From: Methanolinea sp.
GTDB taxonomy: Archaea; Halobacteriota; Methanomicrobia; Methanomicrobiales; Methanospirillaceae
Direction of reading: 5' to 3'
NCBI GenBank assembly: GCA_024518585.1
Contig: JANIHI010000003.1
Coordinates: 1-64,000 of the forward strand
DNA length: 64,000 nt
Shown: in pieces, positions 56,184 to 64,000 of the stretch
How positions within the stretch are numbered: the first letter of the stretch is position 1
Layout of the letters: the number at the start of each line of letters is the position of its first letter
The notes under the pieces: generated by a model
Database searches by the model: none
What the model was told of the DNA's origin: nothing
What the model saw: the letters and a program-made list of their open reading frames with translations, nothing else
Position numbers and translations under genes: made by a program

Positions 56184-57385
56184 AGGATATCATCCTGCAG
56201 ATCTCTCTCCGGAGCATCCGGATACATTTCCTCCGCTCCGTGCTTGCAGCACTCGGTATCGTGATCGGGGTCGTTGCCATCTCCTCCATGGGGATGATGG
56301 GTGCAAACATGACCCTCTCGGTGACCGAGGAACTCTCAAAGATGGCCAACATCGTGGTCATCACGGCGGCATCCGGATCCGGTGGCGGGCCCGGCGGGGG
56401 TCCTGGCGGGTTTGGCGGCGCAAGTGACAAAAAGATATCAGAGGAGGAGTTCCGGGATATCCAGAAGATTGCCGAGAAGTACGGCCTCGTATACGTGGTT
56501 TACCGGGAATCGGATACCATTAAGGTCGGAGATGTTAAAGGACGATCCACAATTTACGGCCTTGACGAGGACGTCATGCGCCAAATATTCACCCTGTCCG
56601 ATGGCGTCTTTCCGAAAAGCACCAGTTCTGTTCTCGTTGGGCCCACCCTTGCCGAGCGGTATGACCTCAAGATTGGGAGCCGGATCAAGATCGGGGACGA
56701 GGACGAGGGGATAACCAACACTGTGAAGGTTGTCGGCATCCTCGAGGAGAGGGGAATGTCAAACGACATCAACTCTGATATGGCAATAATCGGCAGCGAG
56801 AAGCTATTCACGGGAATCTACGGGAACGAGGGGGAATACGACCAGGTCAACCTGATTCTCAACGATATCAACGATTCCCAGAAGGCCCGGGCCGATATCC
56901 TCGATAAGATGAACAGGAAAGAGACGACAGTGAACGTACAGGACAGCAGCAGGATGCTCGAGAGCATCACGTCGTCGCTGGGGACGATGACGACCTTCGT
57001 GATGGCGATTGCCGGGATCTCCCTCCTCGTTGCCGCGACCTCTATCTTCAACGTGATGATGATGTCTGTCACCGAGCGGGTCAGGGAGATCGGTATCATG
57101 CGGAGCATCGGGGCCCAGAAATCGGAAATAAGGCGTATGTTCCTCTACGAGAGCATCGTGCTCGGTGTCGTGGGGGCGACCATCGGGGCAGTCCTCGCGC
57201 TGGCAATCGGGTGGGTCGTGGTTTTGGCCATGGTCGGGAGCACCGACTACTTCTTCCTGCCCGAAAGCCTCTGGTACATCCCCTTCGCCATGCTGGTCGG
57301 CATCGCGGTCTGCGTTCTCTCGGGAGTCTACCCGGCGTGGAGGGCGGCAGGCCTCGACCCGGTAGAAGCACTCAGGGCAGAATGA
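56180..57385 (+). CDS. MacB/FtsX-like ABC permease, second copy
   Basis: A protein of about 401 residues with one N-terminal helix (SIRIHFLRSVLAALGIVIG), an external domain and three C-terminal helices around MMSVTERVREIGIMRSIG. Compared with the permease at 23971 it carries a glycine-rich loop (GSGGGPGGGPGGFGG, about residues 67-82) at the start of the external domain. ATG 56180 overlaps the ATPase stop; the longer frame is a shadow of the ATPase gene. Confidence 0.92.
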   Translation: MKDIILQISLRSIRIHFLRSVLAALGIVIGVVAISSMGMMGANMTLSVTEELSKMANIVVITAASGSGGGPGGGPGGFGGASDKKISEEEFRDIQKIAEKYGLVYVVYRESDTIKVGDVKGRSTIYGLDEDVMRQIFTLSDGVFPKSTSSVLVGPTLAERYDLKIGSRIKIGDEDEGITNTVKVVGILEERGMSNDINSDMAIIGSEKLFTGIYGNEGEYDQVNLILNDINDSQKARADILDKMNRKETTVNVQDSSRMLESITSSLGTMTTFVMAIAGISLLVAATSIFNVMMMSVTERVREIGIMRSIGAQKSEIRRMFLYESIVLGVVGATIGAVLALAIGWVVVLAMVGSTDYFFLPESLWYIPFAMLVGIAVCVLSGVYPAWRAAGLDPVEALRAE

Positions 57386-57548
57386 AACAAAAGTGTGCAT
57401 CAACGGAACGGATAGAGCATCGTTCCCGGCAGAAAATGAAGAAAGGACGCGGAAAATCCACGGGGCTGTTCGACCTTTTTTCCCTTGCAAAAACTAAAGC
57501 CACCCCGGGGAGATACTATCGCACAGAGACCCGGTTGGAGGCTTCCCC

Positions 57549-59519
57549 GTGGAATTTATCCCTGCAGTATCTCTCCTCATCCTGATATCCCTTGTCTTCC
57601 TCTTCATCGGGCAGAAATTCCGATTACCGAGTGTCGTGAGCTTCCTCGTCATCGGGATGCTGGTCGGGCCGTTTGGCCTTGCGATTATTGTGGACCAGGC
57701 ATTGATCTCGACCTTCGGGGAGATCGGGATCATCCTGCTCCTCTTCACGATCGGGCTTGAACTCTCCTTCGAGGACATCGCCCGTTTCTGGAAAATCATC
57801 CTCGTCGGCGGGTTCATGCAGGTCTGCACAACGATCATCGTCATCGCCTCGATCACGTCGGTCCTCGGTTTTCCCTTCAACGAAGCAGTATTTTTCGGTT
57901 TCCTCGTCTCCCTCTCGAGCACGGCCATCGTCATGAGAGTACTGCAGGAGAGAGGGGCCGTCGAGACACTCGAAGGGACGACGCTCCTTGGTATCCTGAT
58001 ATTCCAGGACCTCGCGATCATCCCGATGATCCTCATCACCCCCCTCCTGATAGGAAAGACAGGACCCTCCTTCGAGCACCTCCCCCTCGGGGTCGCAAAA
58101 GTCATCCTGATCATCACCGTCATCATCGTCGCGGCGATATGGCTCATTCCCGCACTGCTCGACCGCGTGGCGAGGGAGAGGAACCGGGAACTCTTCCTCT
58201 TTACCATCGCCGGGATATGCTTTACCGTCGCGTACCTCACGAACGCAGCAGGCCTCTCGCTCTCGCTCGGAGCATTCATCGCCGGCCTCGTCATCGGGGA
58301 GTCTGAGTATTCCCTCGATGCGTTGAGCGATATCCTCCCGTTCCGCGACCTTTTTGCCGGTCTCTTCTTCCTCTCCATCGGGATGCTCCTTGACATGCAG
58401 GTGATCCTCACGTACTTCCCCCTCGTCTTCCTCGTCATCGTCACGATCCTTGCGGTCAAGTTCCTGACGGGGTGGCTTTCCGTGGCATCGATGGGACTGC
58501 CACCCCGGGTTGCAATCCTTGCAGGTTTTTCCCTCTGCCAGATAGGCGAGTTCTCTTTCGTCCTCGCCAGTTCGGGACTGCAGTCAGAACTCATCTCGAT
58601 CTCGACTTACCAGATCTTCCTCTCGGGTGCAATCGTCACGATGGCTGCAACCCCCTTCCTCATGGGGGCCGCGCAACCGGTCACAGACATCCTTTTTTGC
58701 AGGGAACCGGTCCGGACGGGGGGCAGGGAAAAGCCTGGGGAAGACCCGAGGCTGAAAATATCCGGCCACGTCGTCATTGCAGGGTTCGGGACAGCGGGTG
58801 CGGCCGTCGCGAGGGCGGCCGAGATTGCCGGGATGCAGTGCCACGTCATCGACCTCGATCCCGATGCGGCCAGGAGGGAGAAGGAAAAAGGGGTCCTCTT
58901 CACCATCGGGGATGCAAAAAAGGTCGAAATCCTCTCCCATGCCGGGATCGGGCGTGCCGCCATCCTCTTTGTGACAGTCCGCCCGGCAAAGCAGGCAGCG
59001 ATCATCGTCAGGAGGGCCCGGCGGCTCGCTCCCGGGCTTCCCATCGTTGCGCTGGCAGGACCCCCCGACGATATCCCAGTCCTCTCTTCAGCGGGTGCCG
59101 ACGAGGTGGTCTCCTCCGAGTACGAGGGGGCTCTCCGCCTTTTTGCTAGGGCACTTGCACGGTTTGGCCTCACCGGGGACGAGATCGACCCCCTCCTCTC
59201 CCGCATCCGTACTCACACTTACCGGGGGATCTCTCCCCGGTCATCGGAAGGTCTCCCGCAGACAAAGATCGAAAAAAGGTTCGAAGACAACCGCATTTTC
59301 AGCGTCACGGTCGGGAAGGGGGCCCGGGCTGGGAAAAAGACGGTCGGTGAGATCGAGGCTCACCTGCCACCCGGGGTCTCACTCGTCGCCATCAGGCGGA
59401 AAGGCAGGACCCTTGGAGATGTGTCCGGGGACTTCGTGCTTGAGGAGGGAGATACCCTCCTCTTCTCCGGGCCGCCGGGCAGGGCCGGCGAGCTCGCATT
59501 TCTCGTCTCGGGTGAATAA
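57549..59519 (+). CDS. CPA2-family cation:proton antiporter (KefB-like) with RCK domains
   Basis: A 656-residue transporter. About twelve helices make up residues 1-380, with the core region FLVSLSSTAIVMRVLQERG and GLSLSLGAFIAGLVIGES. A TrkA-N/RCK nucleotide-binding domain follows (HVVIAGFGTAGAAVARAAE, about 413), then TrkA-C (about 570-655). It should move K+ or Na+ against H+ under nucleotide control. It starts at GTG 57549 with GGAGG 7 bases before. Confidence 0.93.
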   Translation: MEFIPAVSLLILISLVFLFIGQKFRLPSVVSFLVIGMLVGPFGLAIIVDQALISTFGEIGIILLLFTIGLELSFEDIARFWKIILVGGFMQVCTTIIVIASITSVLGFPFNEAVFFGFLVSLSSTAIVMRVLQERGAVETLEGTTLLGILIFQDLAIIPMILITPLLIGKTGPSFEHLPLGVAKVILIITVIIVAAIWLIPALLDRVARERNRELFLFTIAGICFTVAYLTNAAGLSLSLGAFIAGLVIGESEYSLDALSDILPFRDLFAGLFFLSIGMLLDMQVILTYFPLVFLVIVTILAVKFLTGWLSVASMGLPPRVAILAGFSLCQIGEFSFVLASSGLQSELISISTYQIFLSGAIVTMAATPFLMGAAQPVTDILFCREPVRTGGREKPGEDPRLKISGHVVIAGFGTAGAAVARAAEIAGMQCHVIDLDPDAARREKEKGVLFTIGDAKKVEILSHAGIGRAAILFVTVRPAKQAAIIVRRARRLAPGLPIVALAGPPDDIPVLSSAGADEVVSSEYEGALRLFARALARFGLTGDEIDPLLSRIRTHTYRGISPRSSEGLPQTKIEKRFEDNRIFSVTVGKGARAGKKTVGEIEAHLPPGVSLVAIRRKGRTLGDVSGDFVLEEGDTLLFSGPPGRAGELAFLVSGE

Positions 59520-59548
59520 GGAGGAGGGCTCCCGGAGCGTTCAGAAAT

Positions 59549-60322
59549 TCAGTCATTTTTCCCCCCGGGAGCGCCCCCCCGTATCTTCTCCATCACCCGT
59601 CCCCAGCTTCCGGTTGCAAGGAAGCTCTCCTCCATTGTATCCACGATGCGGGAAAAGAGACGCATGGGAAAAGCCATCGTGAGGATGTCGGGCGGGACGC
59701 AGGGGCGTGCAGAGGGATCGAACATCCCGAGGACAGCCCGGGGCCTCTTTCCCTGCCCCTCGAGCAGGGGGTAGTGGATGATCGAGCTGCACCCTGACCC
59801 GAAGGGACAGGTGACGCCGTGGGGATCCGGGCTCTCGAAGTTTGCGAGGGTAAAGAGGCCGGAAAGGGCCTCCCCGCGTGCAAAGAAGATCACGACATCC
59901 GGGGAGTCAGCGGCCGTGAGGGTGTCCCACCTCCGGAAAAGGTACTTCCGGTCACCGGCAGGGAGAAATGTCCCGCGGGATGTCAGCTCATCCACGAGTT
60001 CCGGTGATTTCTTGTACCTCTCTCCACGCACAGAGCCCGGCTTCCCGGTCGAGAGGAAATACCGGAAGTCCGGGCTCCTCTCCTTTACATAACCGAGGTA
60101 ATACTGTGCCCCGCTACAGGAGAGGGAGCCAGGGCCGAGGAGGAGGCTTCGGCCTTTCCTGACGCGGGCCAGGTCGCAGACGACACACCGCCACGTCCCT
60201 GGTGGCTTTGCTTCCGGGATTCCATAGTCCCGGTTGGAGAGCTCGAACGTTATCGGCAGCTCGCACGAGGGAAAATACCTGTTCCATAGTCCCATGAACC
60301 TGTCACGCAGTTCCGGATCCAT
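59549..60322 (-). CDS. DUF169 family protein
   Basis: A protein of about 257 residues. The DUF169 pattern includes a Cys-bearing WRCVVCDLARVRKGRSLLLG, then SCSGAQYYLGYV, and a CPFGSGCSSIIHYPL segment, suggesting a bound metal or heme-like cofactor. The function is unknown, though the family is frequent in methanogens and other anaerobes. ATG 60322 (MDPELRDRFMGLW) was chosen; a TATA-like TACTTTAAT about 30 bases upstream fits a leaderless start. Confidence 0.82.
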   Translation of the reverse strand: MDPELRDRFMGLWNRYFPSCELPITFELSNRDYGIPEAKPPGTWRCVVCDLARVRKGRSLLLGPGSLSCSGAQYYLGYVKERSPDFRYFLSTGKPGSVRGERYKKSPELVDELTSRGTFLPAGDRKYLFRRWDTLTAADSPDVVIFFARGEALSGLFTLANFESPDPHGVTCPFGSGCSSIIHYPLLEGQGKRPRAVLGMFDPSARPCVPPDILTMAFPMRLFSRIVDTMEESFLATGSWGRVMEKIRGGAPGGKND

Positions 60323-60389
60323 GGGAGCGGGTTCCCCGGACGGCACATTAAAGTATTCGGAGGGATACCGGCAGATCCCTGGTAGGGGT

Positions 60390-61298
60390 TTAGTGATTGG
60401 CAGGGGGATTCTCCCGGCCGGGATGCGCCATGTCCCTGACGATGCGGCAGTCGGGGCATTCCTCGCACTCGAACTCGAGCGTTGAATGGTGGATGTTGTA
60501 CCGGGCAAGCCGGTCCTTGATCTCTGACCGTATCGACGCGATGCGTCGGGGGTCTTCCTCGCAGCTGTACACGTGGGCATCAAGGACGTTGATGTGGGAA
60601 CAGAGGGTCCAGAGGTGCACGTTGTGCACCCCCTCGACCCCCTCGACGCTCGTTATATCCCTTACCACCTGCTCGAAATCCACGTCGCGGGGCGCGAACT
60701 GGAGGAGTATCACCATGCAGTCGCGGACCATGAGGAGGGACGTGGAGAGGATGACAAGGACGATGGCAAGGGAGATGAGGGGGTCGGCAAGGACCTGGCC
60801 GGTCAGGGCTATCCAGGCAGCGGCACCGACCACGCCAATTGAGGAGAGGGTATCCCCGAGGACATGGATGAACGCGCTCCGGATGTTGAGGTCAGAACTC
60901 CCGTGGAGCAGCCAGACAAGGAGGAGGTTGACGGAGAGGCCGGCAAGCCCCACGGCCAGCATGCCGGTGGAATAAACCGGGGCAGGGCTGAAAAACCTCT
61001 GCACCGCTTCCCTGGCAATGAGGAAACAGAGCCCGATGAGGACAAGACCGTTGATCAGGGCGACCATCACCTCGATGCGGTGGTACCCGAACGTGCGGCT
61101 CCTGGTGGGCAGCGAACGGGCAACGACGACAGCACCGAGGGAGAGGAGGAGGGCCGAGCCGTCGACCAGCATGTGCCCGGCATCGCTTATCAGGGCCAGT
61201 GACCCGGTGAGGAACCCTCCGGCAAGTTCCACTCCAAAGAACGCGAACGTGACCAGGACCGCGATTATCAGCGAATTTTCGTGCTGGTGGGCGTGCAT
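60390..61298 (-). CDS. Cation diffusion facilitator (Zn2+/Co2+/Cd2+ efflux)
   Basis: A protein of about 302 residues: six transmembrane helices (residues 10-215) and a cytoplasmic C-terminal domain. Metal-site motifs are ALISDAGHMLVDG and FIHVLGDTLSS, and the N-terminus is His-rich (MHAHQHE). The C-terminal end has ECEECPDC and a His tail. ATG 61298 was taken; a longer frame to 61373 is low-complexity. It is 67 bases upstream of the DUF169 gene on the same strand. Confidence 0.92.
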   Translation of the reverse strand: MHAHQHENSLIIAVLVTFAFFGVELAGGFLTGSLALISDAGHMLVDGSALLLSLGAVVVARSLPTRSRTFGYHRIEVMVALINGLVLIGLCFLIAREAVQRFFSPAPVYSTGMLAVGLAGLSVNLLLVWLLHGSSDLNIRSAFIHVLGDTLSSIGVVGAAAWIALTGQVLADPLISLAIVLVILSTSLLMVRDCMVILLQFAPRDVDFEQVVRDITSVEGVEGVHNVHLWTLCSHINVLDAHVYSCEEDPRRIASIRSEIKDRLARYNIHHSTLEFECEECPDCRIVRDMAHPGRENPPANH

Positions 61299-61390
61299 GG
61301 AAAATCCCTGCGGCAGATACGGTGGGGGATCGGCAGGGGCCTCTCCCCTCCCGGCGCCGGGGGAAGCGGCCACCCCTGCACCACCGGTTC

Positions 61391-62089
61391 CTACTTTCCC
61401 GGGTCTATCCAGCCCATCCGGACGTACCAGTCATACTCGTGGGGCCAGCGGTCCTTGTTCCAGAGGACCAGCTGGCGGAAATAGTCCCGCCTCTGGCGGA
61501 GCATCTCCTCCTGGTCGGGGTACGAGATCTCACCCCGGATTGCCTGGACAAGGGTCTTTCCCAGATTCCTGGCATCCTTCCCCGCTCTCCCGAGGGCAGA
61601 CGGGTCGCCGGCGATTGCGATCCCCACACCCCCGACGGCAATTGCCCCGAGGGCATTGAGAACGTGGTTCATGTATTCAACAATCCTGTCATGGTTACTC
61701 CCCCCTGCCGTGCAGACAGAGCATCCGAACTTGCCTGTAAACATCCGGCAGTGGATCGCATCGGCCATCCTGTCAAAGACGGCCTTCATTGGTGCCGGGA
61801 TTGAGTCGATGTAGTTAGGAGCCCCGAGCACTATCCCGTCCGCTCCCATCATCTTCTCGAAGAGTTCTGGGAAATCGTCTGCCAGGGTGCACTCACCCGT
61901 GGCATAGCATGTCCCGCACGCGGTGCAGTACCCGATACGCAGTGAATAGATATCCACAAGATCTGTCTTTGCCCCCTCCCCGCGGGCCCCCTCCAGCACC
62001 GCCTCAACCAGGCGGAGAGTGCTGCTTTCCTTACCCCGCGGGCTTGCAATGAGCCCGAGCACCGTCGGGGCCTTCCCTGTCTGCGGCAT
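61391..62089 (-). CDS. Iron-sulfur flavoprotein / flavodoxin-fold reductase
   Basis: A 232-residue protein. The FMN site GLIASPRGKESSTLRL and GAPNYIDSIPAPMKAVFDR flank a cysteine motif, CTACGTCYATGEC (about 55-67), for a 4Fe-4S cluster. It resembles the protein at 10977 but has a longer C-terminus rich in Trp and Tyr. It is probably a ferredoxin-linked reductase; its acceptor is unknown. Confidence 0.88.
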   Translation of the reverse strand: MPQTGKAPTVLGLIASPRGKESSTLRLVEAVLEGARGEGAKTDLVDIYSLRIGYCTACGTCYATGECTLADDFPELFEKMMGADGIVLGAPNYIDSIPAPMKAVFDRMADAIHCRMFTGKFGCSVCTAGGSNHDRIVEYMNHVLNALGAIAVGGVGIAIAGDPSALGRAGKDARNLGKTLVQAIRGEISYPDQEEMLRQRRDYFRQLVLWNKDRWPHEYDWYVRMGWIDPGK

Positions 62090-62191
62090 ACAAATTGGAA
62101 TCAGCGGGCGGGGAGGATAAAACTGCTGGTGAAAGGGGTACAGGGGACGGTTCGCAAAAAACAGGGGAGGATTTTCCCTGGAGAATGCCGG

Positions 62192-62980
62192 TCACGACCT
62201 GAAGAAGAGGACCCTCTTGACATCATCAACCGTCATCCCGTTATCCATTCCCAGACCGTACATGACCTGGACAGCCTTTTCGTCCAGGAAAGACAGTGAT
62301 GTTGCATTGTTCTCGGGGTAGGCAAAGATGCTGTCCCGGTACCGGAGGGAGTCTCCCTTGAAACCGAGGGTGTAGAGGAGGGCACGAAGGAGGTAATGTG
62401 ACCTCTGGTCCCCCTCCATCCGGTCGTTGATGTAGATGTCATAGCCCTTGATCTTGGCAAACGTCACACCACCGGAAGAGAACTCCCTGTTCAGCCATCC
62501 CACCTCTGAAGCAAGGTCGATTGCCTTCAATCCGTCCGGCGAAAGAAACTTTATCCGTATGTCACCGGACTGGCCCGTTTTTGTATTTTCGAAGAGCCTG
62601 TTTGACTGGGAAAGGGCGTTAAACTTCAGGATAAAGGTCTCGATGATCTCCCTGTCAGAGGGACGTCCTGCGTTCAGGGATATTGTCGTCCGCCTGTCGG
62701 AGAGCGGGAGACGTTCGAGGAAGATATTTCCACTTCCGAACGCCACGTCGATGAAGTGGAGGTTGATGTCCTCGCTGGAGAGCAGGGTCGGGGAGGGGGT
62801 GAAGGCCGCGATGACGGGCGTCTCTGTCACGGTGACCGCCGTATCGGGGAGGGGCGGCAGGGTGGGAACGGGGGTAGCCTCTTGCACTGATGGGGTTACG
62901 GCGGGGGAGAGGCATCCCGCGACGGTGAGAGATGCAACGAGAAATATTACCGGAAATGGTAAAAAGACCCGGGAATTCAT
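62192..62980 (-). CDS. Lipoprotein, DUF2927-like
   Basis: A 262-residue exported protein with a lipobox-like VASLTVAGC near residue 22, a Pro/Thr-rich linker (to about 65) and a mixed domain. HYLLRALLYTLGFKGDSLRY and FLDEKAVQVMYG recall DUF2927, a putative metalloprotease-like family, but the full zinc motif is not seen, so activity is doubtful. It is preceded on the minus strand by no other gene for 257 bases. Confidence 0.7.
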   Translation of the reverse strand: MNSRVFLPFPVIFLVASLTVAGCLSPAVTPSVQEATPVPTLPPLPDTAVTVTETPVIAAFTPSPTLLSSEDINLHFIDVAFGSGNIFLERLPLSDRRTTISLNAGRPSDREIIETFILKFNALSQSNRLFENTKTGQSGDIRIKFLSPDGLKAIDLASEVGWLNREFSSGGVTFAKIKGYDIYINDRMEGDQRSHYLLRALLYTLGFKGDSLRYRDSIFAYPENNATSLSFLDEKAVQVMYGLGMDNGMTVDDVKRVLFFRS

Positions 62981-63237
62981 GAATAAAGTTCCTGTCCGGG
63001 AGAGGATAATGGTTGTGATGAGGCACCGGAGAGGGGGTTTTTGCCGTCAGGGAGGAGGAGAGCAGGCCGGGTGACAGAAGGGGGTTTTTCCATGATCAGT
63101 GGTATATGCTAGGAGAACCAATAGATATCCCACGGGGATGAGGAAATTGTTCCCAGTGGAGTTGCTGACCTATTAGTAATCATACAAGGACCGACAGAAA
63201 CGAGGAGATTGTTGTTGACCAGGCGGCACCGGACGGG

Positions 63238-63513
63238 ATGGAAACGATCCGGGTGCGCCTCCCGAAGAAACGCAACAAGGAACAGTTCGCAATCGCCGAG
63301 CTGATGCTTGGCTCAAACCATATCCGCGTGCGGTGTATCGACGGCGTCACGCGCATGGGCCGGATCAAGGGCAAGATCAAGAAGAGGGCCTGGATCAGGG
63401 AAGGGGATACCCTGATCGTTACTCCCTGGAGCTTCCAGGACGAAAAGTGCGATATATCCTACCGGTACACAAAACCGCAGGTCGACTGGCTTCGGAGAAA
63501 CCGGTTTCTATAA
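63238..63513 (+). CDS. eif1A: Translation initiation factor aIF1A
   Basis: A 91-residue S1-like OB-fold protein that binds the A site of the small ribosomal subunit. IRVRLPKKRNKEQFAIAELML, IRVRCIDGVTRMGRIKGKIKK and VWIREGD-like AWIREGDTLIVTPW are diagnostic. The frame is open upstream to 63169 without a usual start codon, so the usual disordered N-terminal tail is short here or begins at a non-standard codon. It overlaps the convergent channel gene by 6 bases. Confidence 0.93.
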   Translation: METIRVRLPKKRNKEQFAIAELMLGSNHIRVRCIDGVTRMGRIKGKIKKRAWIREGDTLIVTPWSFQDEKCDISYRYTKPQVDWLRRNRFL

Positions 63514-64000
63514 CCTTGTTTTTCCAACGAAACTCTCTTTTTCGTTTTCTCCCTCACGGGAAATTCTTCCGGCATGGAAACGTATCCCCAGAAGGATGAA
63601 CGGGATGAGGGCATAGCACCACATGCTCCCGGGGGGATCGAAAAAAGAGATTGCAATGGCAAGCGCGATGACCAGGGGGATGATCACCGAGCGGGAGAGG
63701 TCCAACGCCTCCCTCGAATCCATTCCCGGTGCCAGCACGCCTTTTTTCCTCACGATATAGACTGCCATACCCGACAGCAGCAGGCTCGATGCGAGGAGGT
63801 TCGCGTGGAAGAGGAGGACTGCCTCGAGGACATTGGTATAATCGCCGGAGATCGACGTCGTGAAAGGGATGAGCACGATAGAAAAGAGGAGAAAAATGTT
63901 GATCCGGACGAGGGGCCCATCAACACACCTCACATTTTCCAGTATCCGGTGGTGAGAGGCCCAGTAGCCGGCAAGGATGAAGAAGGCGATCACGAAGAGC
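63508..64000 (-). CDS. TMEM175/DUF1211-family potassium channel-like protein, 5' end outside window
   Basis: At least 161 residues, cut at the right edge. FFILAGYWASHHRIL is the conserved second-helix region, followed by about four more helices and the basic tail GRISREGENEKESFVGK. Family members form K+ channels. The initiating Met and the first helix (with the FSD motif) lie beyond 64000. Confidence 0.8.
   Translation of the reverse strand, partial: LFVIAFFILAGYWASHHRILENVRCVDGPLVRINIFLLFSIVLIPFTTSISGDYTNVLEAVLLFHANLLASSLLLSGMAVYIVRKKGVLAPGMDSREALDLSRSVIIPLVIALAIAISFFDPPGSMWCYALIPFILLGIRFHAGRISREGENEKESFVGKTRL

Overview
The window looks like a chromosomal segment of a GC-rich euryarchaeal methanogen, most likely of the Methanomicrobiales. 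This is inferred from two copies of the F420/FO synthase subunit CofH, the archaeal-type riboflavin synthase, aIF1A, the small subunit of the D-family DNA polymerase, archaeal signal peptidase, TATA-box promoters set 25-30 bases before start codons (leaderless transcripts), and methanogen-style sensor kinases. No methyl-CoM reductase, rRNA or tRNA gene is present, so genus cannot be fixed. I saw no CRISPR array, transposase or integrase.

Left part (1-20 kb): a membrane pyrophosphatase and DNA polymerase II small subunit on the minus strand, then signal peptidase and cofH copy 1. A module follows of a NifX-like protein plus two MinD-type ATPases that each carry an inserted two-cluster ferredoxin domain, behind a palindromic promoter. 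Next come a DUF1805 protein divergent from cofH copy 2, and a minus-strand trio (metallo-beta-lactamase fold, GIY-YIG, iron-sulfur flavoprotein) divergent from thiC. purE is divergent from an aminotransferase-ribC-ribH-aminotransferase operon. RibH and CofH draw on the same ribityl-aminouracil precursor, so flavin and F420 synthesis are represented together. A small-gene run follows: a frameshifted cupin, a low-molecular-weight phosphatase family member, a carboxymuconolactone decarboxylase family member and a membrane-anchored acetolactate decarboxylase.

Middle (20-43 kb): CorA; a Yip1/COG1361/ABC ATPase/FtsX-type permease operon; a GerW-DUF2953-small cysteine protein operon; aldehyde dehydrogenase; assorted single genes; trpB2; an ATP-NAD kinase-like gene; a PAS sensor; a methyltransferase; a peroxiredoxin. 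The complete trpEGDCFBA operon is tightly overlapped, has a TGTACA TRP-box-like site, begins with a short leaderless upstream ORF containing one Trp codon, and includes a trpF that appears to start at ATT.

Right part (43-64 kb): small secreted and cysteine-rich proteins; an unexplained structured intergenic region before a ferredoxin; a 7TM-PAS histidine kinase interrupted by two in-frame stops; an XRE regulator with a palindromic promoter; an intact large histidine kinase; a PEGA-repeat surface protein; a ModF-like ABC ATPase; an M24 peptidase; a second COG1361/ATPase/permease operon paralogous to the first; a KefB-type antiporter; DUF169, CDF transporter, flavoprotein and lipoprotein genes; aIF1A; and a TMEM175-type channel cut by the window edge.

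Best candidates for undescribed biology are the duplicated COG1361-MacB-like operons, the NifX plus twin ferredoxin-ATPase module, the trp leader ORF with Trp-codon scarcity and the ATT-started trpF, and the structured region near 44.5 kb.
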